DNA of 41,111 bases, taken from Sphingomonas sp. RIT328 (GTDB taxonomy: Bacteria; Pseudomonadota; Alphaproteobacteria; Sphingomonadales; Sphingomonadaceae). A program made the position numbers and the translations under genes. The stretch spans positions 1-41,111 of the forward strand of contig NZ_JFYV01000027.1 in the NCBI RefSeq assembly GCF_000632225.1, read 5' to 3'. The notes beneath the pieces are model-generated. The model searched no databases. It was not told the DNA's origin and saw only the letters and a program-made list of their open reading frames with translations. Numbering within the stretch: the first letter of the stretch is position 1; every line of letters starts with the position of its first letter. Positions 7,471 to 15,194 of the stretch are shown piece by piece.

Positions 7471-7533
7471 CCCCTGCCCAAGCGCGGTTCATGACCTATA
7501 TCGGCGGGCGATGACCCTATCGTCCTTCGCCGC

Positions 7534-8670
7534 ATGAGCCCGCTTGCCGCCCGCCTTGTCGACGGGGTCCGCGCGATCCCGGCCGAGCAATGGAATGCCT
7601 GCGCCGGCACCGCCAACCCCTTCGTCCGCCACGCCTTCCTCGCCGCGCTCGAGGAATCGGGCAGCACCGGCGGACGATCGGGGTGGCAGCCGATCCCGAT
7701 CGTCGTCGACGATGCCGCCGGCGTGCCGGTGGCGATCGCCCCGGCCTATGCCAAGAGCCACAGCCAGGGCGAATATGTCTTCGACCATGCCTGGGCCGAC
7801 GCCTGGGAGCGGGCCGGCGGCCAATATTATCCCAAGCTGCAGGTCGCCGCGCCGTTCAGCCCGGTGCCGGGGCCACGGCTGCTGCTGCGCGATCCCGGTG
7901 CCGCGCCGGCGCTGATCGCCGCGCTGGAGGCGGTGACCGACCAGCATGACCTGTCGTCGGCGCATGCCACCTTCGTCAGTCCCGATCAGGTCCCGGCGTT
8001 TGAACAGGCCGGCTGGCTGATCCGCGAGGGGACGCAATTCCACTGGGCGAACGACGGCTATGCCACGTTCGACGATTTCCTCGGCGCGCTCGCCAGCCGC
8101 AAGCGCAAGGCGATCCGCAAGGAACGTGCCGCTGCGGTGGAGGGGCTGACCATCCGCCACCTCAGCGGCGCCGAGATCCGGCCGGAGCATTGGGACGCCT
8201 TCTGGACCTTCTATCAGGATACCGGCAGCCGCAAATGGGGGCGGCCGTATCTGACCCGCAGCTTCTTCCCGCTGCTCGGCGCGGCGATGGGCGACGACGT
8301 GTTGCTGATCCTCGCCGAGCGCGACGGCCGGCCGATCGCCGGGGCGCTCAACCTGATCGGCGAGGAGACGCTCTACGGCCGCTATTGGGGCTGTACCGAG
8401 GAGGTGCCGTTCCTCCATTTCGAGCTCTGCTATTATCAGGCGATCGACGCGGCGATCGCGCGCGGGCTCAGGACGGTCGAGGCGGGGGCGCAGGGCGAGC
8501 ATAAATTGGCGCGCGGCTATGTGCCGGTGCCGACCTGGTCGGCGCATTATATTCCCGACGCGGGCTTCCGCCGCGCGATCAGCGACTTCCTGGTGCGCGA
8601 GCGTGCCGCCGTCAGCGACGAGCAGAGCTACCTCGCCGAGCTGGCGCCGTTCAGGAAGGGCGGGGGATGA
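7534..8670 (+). CDS. FemAB-like GNAT-fold acyltransferase (DUF482, COG3146)
   Basis: A 378-residue protein. Features recalled from the DUF482 family include NPFVRHAFLAALEESG at the N-terminus, GEYVFDHAWADAWERAGGQYYPKLQVAAPFSPVPGPRLL, SRKRKAIRKER and a C-terminal block AGAQGEHKLARGYVP with a typical YIPDAGFRRAI. The family is related to FemAB peptidoglycan aminoacyltransferases ('peptidoglycan biosynthesis/recognition'), but its reaction is not established. Its 3' end overlaps by 20 bases the 3' end of the convergent membrane-protein gene. No operon partner is obvious. Confidence 0.85.
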   Translation: MSPLAARLVDGVRAIPAEQWNACAGTANPFVRHAFLAALEESGSTGGRSGWQPIPIVVDDAAGVPVAIAPAYAKSHSQGEYVFDHAWADAWERAGGQYYPKLQVAAPFSPVPGPRLLLRDPGAAPALIAALEAVTDQHDLSSAHATFVSPDQVPAFEQAGWLIREGTQFHWANDGYATFDDFLGALASRKRKAIRKERAAAVEGLTIRHLSGAEIRPEHWDAFWTFYQDTGSRKWGRPYLTRSFFPLLGAAMGDDVLLILAERDGRPIAGALNLIGEETLYGRYWGCTEEVPFLHFELCYYQAIDAAIARGLRTVEAGAQGEHKLARGYVPVPTWSAHYIPDAGFRRAISDFLVRERAAVSDEQSYLAELAPFRKGGG

Positions 8671-10279
8671 GCCGCCGCCGCGGCGGCAGCAGATCGGGAT
8701 CGAGCGTCACCTTGGGCCGGCTGCGATCGTCGATGCGGTAGAGCACGTCGCGGCCGCTCCGCCAGATCGGGGTCAGGCCGGTGAGGTATTCGGGCTCGAC
8801 CGGCGCCGGATTGATCAGCCAGACATAGTCGAAGGCGTCGCGCGGCAGATAGGCGAGCGAGACGCGCAGCGGCCGCCACCATTCGCCGCGACAGCGCCGG
8901 TCGGTGACGAGCTGCGAGGGATCGTGCGCGAAGGCGCCGGCGGGCGTGTAGCGGACGGTGAGCAACTGCCCGCCCGCCATCGACCATTGGTCGTTGGCAT
9001 AAGCGATGCGGCGTTCGAGCGCGATGCCGGCGGCATGTTCGAGCCGCGAATAGAGCCATTCGTCCCGGCAGGTGCGCCCGACCATGGTGAGCAGCCGCGC
9101 GCCCTTGGGCACGCGGTCGAGCGCGGCGAGCGTGCGGTCGTATTCCGCATCGAACATCCCATAGCTCACCGTCGTCGCGACGAGCCGCGCGCCGAAGAAG
9201 GCGAGGCCGAGCGCGGCAAGCGTCGCCGCGCCGCGGAACGACAGGCCGCGCCGCGGACGCAGCGCGATCAGCGCGATCGCGATGACGAACGGCGCCAGCC
9301 GCATGTCGGCATAGGCCGAGCCGAAGACGATGCGCGGCAGCAGCACGAAGATCGCGCTGAGGAACAGCGCCGAGAGCAGCAGGTTGCGCGAATATTCGAT
9401 GCGGTCGTCGCGCATCCCCTTGAACAGGATGACGAACAGGATGGTCGCCGAAGCGAGGTCGAAAGCCATCCAGCGATCGCGCAGCACCATGATGATCCAG
9501 TTGACCTTGGCGCGCCAGTTGAACCAGTCCATCGTCTTGCCGGTGACGTGATCGCCCGACCGCCACAGCACCATCATCAGGAAGGGCAAGGCAAGCGGCA
9601 GGCAGCCGATCGCGGCGCGCGCCCAGCTCTCCGCCCAATGCCCGCCCCCTCCCGGCACATCAGGCCCGTCCTTGCGCAGGTCGTGCTGGCGGATCATCTC
9701 GGCGGAGAAGGCGAGGATGCCGAGCACGCCCCAGCCGAAGGTATGGCAGACCCATAAGGCGCAGGACAGCGGCACGAACAGGATCGCGCGCAGCCGCAGG
9801 CTGCCGAGCCGCCCCATCCGCAGCCACAATGCGAACAGGTTGAGCGCCAGCGCCATCGACAGCGCGAAATTGACGAAGCCGAACTGGAACGGATAGCTGT
9901 AGGCGAGCGGCAGCGCGAACAAGGCGGTGGCGGGGATCCGGCCGTGCACCTCGCGCGCGATCCACAACAGGCCCGAGACGGTCAGCGCCGGGATTGCCAT
10001 GACGATCAGCTTGACCGCCAGCTCGAGCCCGAAGATCGGCGTCAGCGGCTCGATCAGCAGGTCGACGCCGAGATTGCCGATCAGCGCCCAGCGGAAATCA
10101 TACCAGTCGGCGAGCCAGGGATAGGCCGCGCCGTCGAGCTGGACGCGATAGCGCCCCATATGGCCGGGCAAGTCGACCAGCGGCGGGATGTCCGGCCACC
10201 ATAAGGGAATCGTCGTCGCGATCACCATCGCCACGACGAACCAGCGCGTTTGCCACCAGTGCAGCTTATGCCCCTGCAT
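8651..10279 (-). CDS. Polytopic membrane protein, GT-C-like
   Basis: A 542-residue protein with about ten predicted membrane segments and a C-terminal soluble part of roughly 150 residues (KGARLLTMVGRTCRDEW to the end). After the first membrane segment comes WWPDIPPLVDLPGHMGRY, an acidic first periplasmic loop as found in GT-C glycosyltransferases and YfhO-like proteins. AAGGCGG precedes the ATG. It follows the 587-residue membrane protein by 9 bases and is surely cotranscribed with it. A lipid-linked sugar transferase role is an inference from fold-like features only. Confidence 0.7.
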   Translation of the reverse strand: MQGHKLHWWQTRWFVVAMVIATTIPLWWPDIPPLVDLPGHMGRYRVQLDGAAYPWLADWYDFRWALIGNLGVDLLIEPLTPIFGLELAVKLIVMAIPALTVSGLLWIAREVHGRIPATALFALPLAYSYPFQFGFVNFALSMALALNLFALWLRMGRLGSLRLRAILFVPLSCALWVCHTFGWGVLGILAFSAEMIRQHDLRKDGPDVPGGGGHWAESWARAAIGCLPLALPFLMMVLWRSGDHVTGKTMDWFNWRAKVNWIIMVLRDRWMAFDLASATILFVILFKGMRDDRIEYSRNLLLSALFLSAIFVLLPRIVFGSAYADMRLAPFVIAIALIALRPRRGLSFRGAATLAALGLAFFGARLVATTVSYGMFDAEYDRTLAALDRVPKGARLLTMVGRTCRDEWLYSRLEHAAGIALERRIAYANDQWSMAGGQLLTVRYTPAGAFAHDPSQLVTDRRCRGEWWRPLRVSLAYLPRDAFDYVWLINPAPVEPEYLTGLTPIWRSGRDVLYRIDDRSRPKVTLDPDLLPPRRRLIPRPS

Positions 10280-10288
10280 CCGACCGCC

Positions 10289-12052
10289 TTACGCGGGCGG
10301 AGCGCCCCCCGACAAGCGGTTCCGCGCGAGGATGCGGGCGCCGTCCGGCAAAACGGCGACGGTGGCGAAGCCGGGCAGGGTGCCGCGGGCGAGCGCGGCG
10401 GCAGCGCTGCCGCGGCGGTGCGCGCCGGGAAGGGCCGCGCAGGCGAGCAGATAGTGCGCGCCGAGCCGGTCGGCGGTGGCGGCGGCAACGCCTGCCGGCG
10501 CGGCGTAGAAGGCGTAGACCGCGCGCAGTCCGGCGCCGTCGCGATGATAGGGGGCGGCCAGCACCGTATCCGCAGTGCCGCCGATAATCCGCGCCCCGGC
10601 ATCGACCGGTGCGATCACGCGCCCCGGCGGCAGGCGGTCGAGCGTCGCGATCATCGCCGGCGCACCGCAATCGCCGCGACCGACGCTCGCCTCGCCGGTC
10701 GGCGAGGGCAGGACTCGGGCGGCGAGCGGGTAGAGGATGCCGGCGGCGGCGAGCCAGCTCGCGACCAGCGCCGCCGGACCGCGGTCACGCGCCGCGGCGA
10801 CCATCGCGGCGAGGGCGGGTGCGGCGAGCAGGGCGGCGGGATAGGCACCCCGCAGCTGCACCGCGGTGATCGCGAGCGCGCCGGCGAGCAACAAGGCGAT
10901 CAGCTCCCAGCCGGGACGTGTCTCTGCCGCCATGCCGCTCGCGGTGTCGCCGGGCGTTCCCCTGTGCGACGCGAGGCGTCGGCGGTGGGCCATCTGCCAT
11001 AGGGTCGCCGCGAAGCCGACGAGCGGCAGCCCGGCATAGCCGAAGCTCGTCGCGACGGGCGCCGACCGGATCGACTGCGCCTCGCCGACCTGATGCAGCC
11101 AGAGCGCGGCGATCCGTGGATCGACCGCGCCATAGGGATGCAGGCATTGCGGCGACAGGGCGAGCCCCAACGCGACGGCGCCGCCGCCGAGCGCGACCAC
11201 CGCGATCCAGCGGAGCCGGTGACCGGTCAAGAGCCGGTCGAGCAGCGCCAGCAGCAGCACCGCGCCGGCGGGCGCCAGGAACGCGCGCCAGGCGATGCGG
11301 GTGAAGCCGTCGCAGGCCGGATAGGCAAAGTCATCGCTCGCGAACAGCGCGCGGCCGACGATCAGGGTGAGGAGCAGGCCGAGCGCGAAGGCGGCCAGCG
11401 TCGCGCCGGCGACGCGGTGCCGTGCCCATCCCGCGACGAGCCAGAGGCCGGCGAGCGCGAGCAGCGGCGCGGTCTCCAGCCCGACGATCAGGCTCGCCGC
11501 CGTACAGCCGCCGGCGAACGCCGCGCCGCGCGCATCGCGGGCGAGCAGCCCCGCGACGCCGGCGAGCAACAGCACGAGCTGCAAGCCATGATGATCAATC
11601 CGCCCCGGCAGGAAGACCGTCGTCGCCGGATAGGCGAGCGCGGCGATCACTCCGGCGGTGGCCGCGACCCGCTCCCCGCCCATTCGCCGGGCGATACGGA
11701 TGACGAGCCGCAGCGCGACGGCGAACAGTACGATCGGCCAGACGGTGACCGCGATCACCTCGGCGGTGTGGCTGCCGAGCAGCGGCCGCAACGCAACGAT
11801 GATCGCCGCGGGGCCGAGATCGGCGAGTCGCGTCCAGTGCATCGGCAAGCCGCCCGCGAGGCGATGCTGACGCAGATCGCCGAACGGTTGACCGGCCAGC
11901 CAGTCGCGAATCTGCGCGAGCCGCATCACGTCGTCGGTATCGGGCAGGCGGAGCTGCCCGAGATCGGAGCTGGCGCGGATCGTCCAGACGTGGCCGAGCA
12001 GCAGCGCCAGCACGGCTGCGATCAGCGTATCGGATCGGAGCCGCCGGGCCAT
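10289..12052 (-). CDS. Polytopic membrane protein, GT-C / oligosaccharyltransferase-like
   Basis: A 587-residue protein with about a dozen hydrophobic segments and a C-terminal soluble domain of about 130 residues. The first extracytoplasmic loop carries LRLPDTDDVMRLAQIRDWLAG and MHWTRLADLGPA; an acidic DxDD motif at this place followed by a long loop is typical of GT-C enzymes of the PMT/STT3 type. It is the first gene of a two-gene operon, with a perfect TTAA-N7-TTAA element just upstream. It probably moves a sugar or a related group from a lipid carrier in the periplasm, but donor and acceptor are unknown. Confidence 0.7.
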   Translation of the reverse strand: MARRLRSDTLIAAVLALLLGHVWTIRASSDLGQLRLPDTDDVMRLAQIRDWLAGQPFGDLRQHRLAGGLPMHWTRLADLGPAAIIVALRPLLGSHTAEVIAVTVWPIVLFAVALRLVIRIARRMGGERVAATAGVIAALAYPATTVFLPGRIDHHGLQLVLLLAGVAGLLARDARGAAFAGGCTAASLIVGLETAPLLALAGLWLVAGWARHRVAGATLAAFALGLLLTLIVGRALFASDDFAYPACDGFTRIAWRAFLAPAGAVLLLALLDRLLTGHRLRWIAVVALGGGAVALGLALSPQCLHPYGAVDPRIAALWLHQVGEAQSIRSAPVATSFGYAGLPLVGFAATLWQMAHRRRLASHRGTPGDTASGMAAETRPGWELIALLLAGALAITAVQLRGAYPAALLAAPALAAMVAAARDRGPAALVASWLAAAGILYPLAARVLPSPTGEASVGRGDCGAPAMIATLDRLPPGRVIAPVDAGARIIGGTADTVLAAPYHRDGAGLRAVYAFYAAPAGVAAATADRLGAHYLLACAALPGAHRRGSAAAALARGTLPGFATVAVLPDGARILARNRLSGGAPPA

Positions 12053-12077
12053 GGCGGCGATTGTGCGGGGAGGGTGG

Positions 12078-12092
12078 TTAAGGCGGGTTTAA
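12078..12092 (-). promoter_or_regulatory. CtrA-like box (TTAA-N7-TTAA)
   Basis: TTAA at 12078-12081 and TTAA at 12089-12092 are separated by exactly seven bases, the consensus of the alphaproteobacterial cell-cycle regulator CtrA. It lies 26 to 40 bases before the start codon of the GT-C-like operon, and divK is present in the same window. AT-only tetramers are scarce in this high-GC DNA. Binding is not shown. Confidence 0.5.
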
Positions 12093-12197
12093 GGGTGGTG
12101 ACGAGGCGCCAGGCGGCGGTCACGCCACGTTACCCCTTCGGGGCCGACGCCTGGGACAGGCTGGCTATCGCCGCTTGCCGCCTCGTCGCGCTGCCCC

Positions 12198-13415
12198 TTA
12201 CCGGTCGCGCCGCCCGAGCAGGCGCAGCCTGAGCGCGTTGAGCTTGATGAAGCCCGCCGCGTCGCGCTGGTCATAGGCGCCCTGATCGTCCTCGAAGGTG
12301 ACGACCTTTTCCGAATAGAGCGAATTGGGCGACTTGCGGCCGACGATATAGACGCCGCCCTTGTAGAGCTTGAGCCGCACCGTGCCCGACACCTTGGCCT
12401 GGCTGTGGTCGATCGCGGCCTGCAGCATCTCGCGCTCCGGCGAGAACCAGAAGCCGTTGTAGATCAGCTCGGCGTAGCGCGGCGCCAGTTCGTCCTTGAG
12501 GTGCGCGGCGCCGCGGTCGAGCGTGATCTGCTCGATGCCGCGATGGGCGAGATGATAGATGGTGCCGCCCGGCGTTTCGTACATGCCGCGGCTCTTCATG
12601 CCGACGAAGCGATTCTCGACCAGATCGAGCCGGCCGATGCCGTGACGGCGGCCGAGCTCGTTGAGCTTGGCCAGCAGCGTCGCCGGGCTGGTCGCCTCGC
12701 CGTTGAGCGCGACGCCGTCGCCGCGCTCGAAGTCGATCGTGATATATTCGGGCGCGTCGGGCGCATCCTCCGGGTTGACGGTGCGCGAATAGACATAGTC
12801 CGGCACCTCCTCCCACGGATCCTCGAGCACCTTACCTTCGGACGAGGTGTGCAGCAGATTGGCGTCGGTCGAGAAGGGCGATTCGCCGCGCTTGTCCTTG
12901 CTGACCGGAATCTGATGCTGTTCGGCGAATTCGATCAGCCGGGTGCGGCTGGTCAGGTCCCATTCGCGCCACGGCGCGATCACCTTGATGTCGGGCGCGA
13001 GCGCATAATAGCCGAGTTCGAAGCGGACCTGGTCGTTGCCCTTGCCGGTCGCGCCGTGGCTGACCGCATCGGCGCCGACCTGCCGCGCGATCTCGATCTG
13101 GCGCTTGGCGATCAGCGGCCGCGCGATCGACGTGCCGAGCAGGTACAGCCCCTCGTACAGGGCATTGGAGCGCATCATCGGGAAGACGTAGTCGCGGACG
13201 AACTCCTCGCGCAGATCGTCGATGAAGATATGCTCGGGCTTGACGCCGGCCATCTGCGCCTTCTGACGCGCCGGCTCCAGCTCCTCGCCCTGGCCGAGGT
13301 CGGCGGTGAAGGTCACCACCTCGCAATTGTACGTCTGTTGGAGCCATTTCAGGATCACGCTCGTATCCAGCCCACCCGAATAGGCGAGAACGACGCGGTT
13401 GATCTGATCGGTCAC
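12198..13415 (-). CDS. argG: Argininosuccinate synthase
   Basis: A 405-residue protein of normal family length. The ATP pyrophosphatase loop AYSGGLDTS is at residues 10-18, followed by [15 protein letters not shown], the substrate-binding [14 protein letters not shown] and the C-terminal [19 protein letters not shown]. It joins citrulline and aspartate with ATP in arginine biosynthesis. The GTG at 13415 was chosen because AAGGA lies seven bases upstream and translation begins [15 protein letters not shown] as in homologues; an ATG 36 bases further upstream gives an atypical extension. It stands alone, 145 bases before the GT-C-like operon on the same strand. Confidence 0.97.
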   Translation of the reverse strand: MTDQINRVVLAYSGGLDTSVILKWLQQTYNCEVVTFTADLGQGEELEPARQKAQMAGVKPEHIFIDDLREEFVRDYVFPMMRSNALYEGLYLLGTSIARPLIAKRQIEIARQVGADAVSHGATGKGNDQVRFELGYYALAPDIKVIAPWREWDLTSRTRLIEFAEQHQIPVSKDKRGESPFSTDANLLHTSSEGKVLEDPWEEVPDYVYSRTVNPEDAPDAPEYITIDFERGDGVALNGEATSPATLLAKLNELGRRHGIGRLDLVENRFVGMKSRGMYETPGGTIYHLAHRGIEQITLDRGAAHLKDELAPRYAELIYNGFWFSPEREMLQAAIDHSQAKVSGTVRLKLYKGGVYIVGRKSPNSLYSEKVVTFEDDQGAYDQRDAAGFIKLNALRLRLLGRRDR

Positions 13416-13501
13416 GGCAGCATCCTTGGATAGGGCAAGTCGCCGCGCCACTAAGCGTCCGGGCGCGGTGGCGCAACGGTTGCGTTCACGATGGGTTTAA
13501 A

Positions 13502-13521
13502 CGCCCGCGCCTAAGCGGGCG
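13502..13521. terminator. Short hairpin in the argG / EF-hand divergent gap
   Basis: cgcccgc (13502-13508) pairs with gcgggcg (13515-13521). It is upstream of the EF-hand gene, so it would sit in that gene's 5' leader. Weak evidence for a function. Confidence 0.3.
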
Positions 13522-13548
13522 CCATCCTTTCGTTCGACCGGAGATATC

Positions 13549-13941
13549 ATGCGTCCGTTGCTCGTCATCCTGCCGCTGCTGCTCGCCACCCCGGCGCTGG
13601 CGGCGGAGAAGATCGATCCCAAATTGCAGGCGGAGTTCGACCGCACCGACGCCAATCACGACGGCGTGCTGACCCGCGCCGAGATCGACGCGCGCGTCGC
13701 GAGGATGGATGTCGGCAAGAACAAGATGCCGCCGGGCAAGGCCAAGGCGATCAGCGCCGCCTGGTTCAACACCGCCGATGCCAATCACGACGGCAAGGTG
13801 ACGCCGACCGAGATGCAGGGCCTGTTCCGCGCCCTGGCCTATCGCTACGACACTAACCACGACGGCGTCGTCAGCGTCGAGGAACGCAACGCCGCGCGCT
13901 CGGCGATCATCGCGCCGGCACCGGTACCCAAGGGGCGCTAG
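13549..13941 (+). CDS. Secreted EF-hand protein
   Basis: A 130-residue protein with a clear signal peptide (MRPLLVILPLLLATPALAA, cleavage expected near residue 19) and three canonical calcium-binding loops: DANHDGVLTRAE, DANHDGKVTPTE and DTNHDGVVSVEE, each with acidic or Asn residues at positions 1, 3, 5 and 12. The loop order leaves one EF-hand unpaired. Such small periplasmic EF-hand proteins are common in sphingomonads; their role is not established. GGAG lies five bases before the ATG. It is divergent from argG. Confidence 0.88.
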   Translation: MRPLLVILPLLLATPALAAEKIDPKLQAEFDRTDANHDGVLTRAEIDARVARMDVGKNKMPPGKAKAISAAWFNTADANHDGKVTPTEMQGLFRALAYRYDTNHDGVVSVEERNAARSAIIAPAPVPKGR

Positions 13942-13989
13942 CACGATCTGCCGCGACCAGGCGCCGGATGGGCATGCCCCGCTGCGCCC

Positions 13990-14036
13990 GGCATCATGAT
14001 GCCCGGACCGGCGGTGTGATGGCCGTCGGTCCGGGC
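13990..14036. terminator. Bidirectional hairpin between convergent genes
   Basis: A 14-bp palindrome ggcatcatgatgcc (13990-14003) overlaps a 10-bp perfect stem gcccggaccg (14001-14010) with cggtccgggc (14027-14036). It lies between the ends of the EF-hand gene and the small minus-strand gene and could end both transcripts. There is no T run on either side. Confidence 0.45.
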
Positions 14037-14073
14037 GCGACGATCGATCACGGCCGACTCCCCGGCCCGGCCG

Positions 14074-14241
14074 CTACCCCAGCCGATCCGCGATGATCCA
14101 TCGCCGGCTGATTGCGGTCCGCATCAGCAGCAGGCCGCAGCACAGGCAGCGGGCGCGGCGGATGCCGTCGGTCTCGCTGCGGCTGCGGCCGGGGCGGTGG
14201 CGGGTCGCAAGGCAGGTGGCGATCGGCGGCGGTGCCGGCAT
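14074..14241 (-). CDS. Small CxxC-containing protein of unknown function
   Basis: A 55-residue basic protein starting MPAPPPIATCLATRHRPGR and ending RWIIADRLG, with a CLCC motif near residue 34 that might bind a metal. The start at 14241 is supported by AAGGAG seven bases upstream. I do not recognise a family. Real expression is suggested by the good ribosome-binding site and by the position downstream of the Gre-type gene on the same strand; the reading frame could still be a chance one in GC-rich DNA. Confidence 0.5.
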   Translation of the reverse strand: MPAPPPIATCLATRHRPGRSRSETDGIRRARCLCCGLLLMRTAISRRWIIADRLG

Positions 14242-14411
14242 GGCGAGGCTCCTTCGCCGCAGGCCATCGCGCCGGCGGATTGCAGGCAGATGTCCGGTTC
14301 GGTCGATCCCAGACATATCGGAGCAACATGCCGCCCGTATCGCAGCCGCTGTCGGCGGCGTTCTCTCCCACTCACCCGTCGACGTCCGGGCGCTCCCCGG
14401 TGCCCGACCGT

Positions 14412-14444
14412 CGAGCTACGAAGCCCCCCCGGCTTCGTAGCTCG
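14412..14444 (-). terminator. Perfect 14-bp hairpin covering the Gre-type gene's stop codon
   Basis: cgagctacgaagcc (14412-14425) pairs perfectly with ggcttcgtagctcg (14431-14444) around five C. The TAG stop codon at 14416-14418 lies within one arm and the other arm encodes the last residues. No T run follows on the minus strand. Confidence 0.6.
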
Positions 14445-14916
14445 GCCCCTCGGCGGCATCGATCGGCGCGACCGCCAGCACCTCGATCGTCTCGTCACGG
14501 CCGTTGAACGCCAGCCGGTCGCCGACCTCCGCCCCGAACAGCGCCTGCGCCAGCGGCGCGCCATAGCCCAGCCGGTCGGCGGCGGGGTCCGCCTCGTCGT
14601 CGCCGACGATGTCGATCGTCCGCTCCCGTCCGCCGAGCCGGATCGTCACCCGCGTGCCGAAGCCGGCGCTGCCATCCTCGGGCGCGGCGGTCGGGATCGC
14701 GGTGGTGCGGCGCGTCTGCCAATAGCGCAGGTCGCGGCGCAGCGCGTCGACCGCATCGGGCGCCGCCGTCGCCAGCGCGGCCTCCAGTTCGGCGATCCGC
14801 GTCGCGATCAGCCGCTGGCCCGCGGCGGTGACGCGATTGGGCGCACGCGGGATCGGCAATTCGAATTTAGGTTCGAGATGTTCCTCGTCGCTCTCGCGGC
14901 GGAAGGCGACGCTCAT
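14416..14916 (-). CDS. GreA/GreB-family transcription factor (Gre/Rnk-like)
   Basis: A 166-residue protein. The N-terminal part (ITP-like NRVTAAGQRLIATRIAELEAAL) is a predicted coiled coil, and the C-terminal globular Gre domain is clear: FGTRVTIRLGG...TIDIVGDDEADPAADRLGYGAPLAQALFGAEVGDRL. Gre factors enter the secondary channel of RNA polymerase and rescue stalled complexes; anti-Gre and Rnk relatives share the domain. The coiled coil is short and its tip lacks an obvious pair of acidic residues, so cleavage-stimulating activity is uncertain. The start at 14916 gives MSVAFRRESDEEHLEPKFELPIPRAPN; a longer frame to 14985 has no support. Confidence 0.82.
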   Translation of the reverse strand: MSVAFRRESDEEHLEPKFELPIPRAPNRVTAAGQRLIATRIAELEAALATAAPDAVDALRRDLRYWQTRRTTAIPTAAPEDGSAGFGTRVTIRLGGRERTIDIVGDDEADPAADRLGYGAPLAQALFGAEVGDRLAFNGRDETIEVLAVAPIDAAEGPSYEAGGAS

Positions 14917-14983
14917 CGATCTACTCCTACAATTGCGTCCCACAGTCGGACAGCCGGATATTAACCACCTTAGCCACTGGTCC

Positions 14984-15005
14984 AATTCGTAAACAATTCG
15001 TTAAC
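14984..15005. promoter_or_regulatory. Tandem 11-bp direct repeat in a divergent promoter region
   Basis: aattcgtaaac (14984-14994) is followed immediately by aattcgttaac (14995-15005), differing at one base. It lies between the Gre-type gene and the small membrane protein gene, in the only AT-rich patch nearby. The second half gives TAAA-N7-TTAA, one mismatch from a CtrA box. Candidate regulator site only. Confidence 0.35.
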
Positions 15006-15014
15006 CCGGTCGCC

Positions 15015-15182
15015 ATGACCAGACGCCTCGTCCTCACCAATGAAGCCGCCCGCCATCCCTTCCGGCAGACTCTGCCGCCGCCGGTGGCACCCGACGCCCG
15101 GCGCGGCGACGATTCGGACTGGAAGCTGTTCCTGCTCAGCTTCGCCGCCTTCTTTACCTGCTTCTACACGTTCCTGTTCTAG
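15015..15182 (+). CDS. Small C-terminally anchored membrane protein
   Basis: A 55-residue protein: MTRRLVLTNEAARHPFRQTL, a Pro-rich acidic middle, then a single hydrophobic segment WKLFLLSFAAFFTCFYTFLF that runs to the very C-terminus (tail anchor). I believe similar short proteins occur in sphingomonads, but I cannot name a family. No strong ribosome-binding site precedes the ATG. It is convergent with the LplT-like gene, 12 bases away, and divergent from the Gre-type gene. Confidence 0.65.
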   Translation: MTRRLVLTNEAARHPFRQTLPPPVAPDARRGDDSDWKLFLLSFAAFFTCFYTFLF

Positions 15183-15194
15183 CAGCGGCGCCGC

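Noticed and set aside
8519..9757. 412-codon plus-strand frame after the FemAB-like gene
   Set aside because: Antisense to the polytopic membrane protein and composed of Arg/Asp/Glu shadow sequence.
14048..14371. 107-codon minus-strand frame overlapping the small CLCC protein
   Set aside because: Proline/arginine shadow without ribosome-binding site; the other frame has AAGGAG at the right distance.
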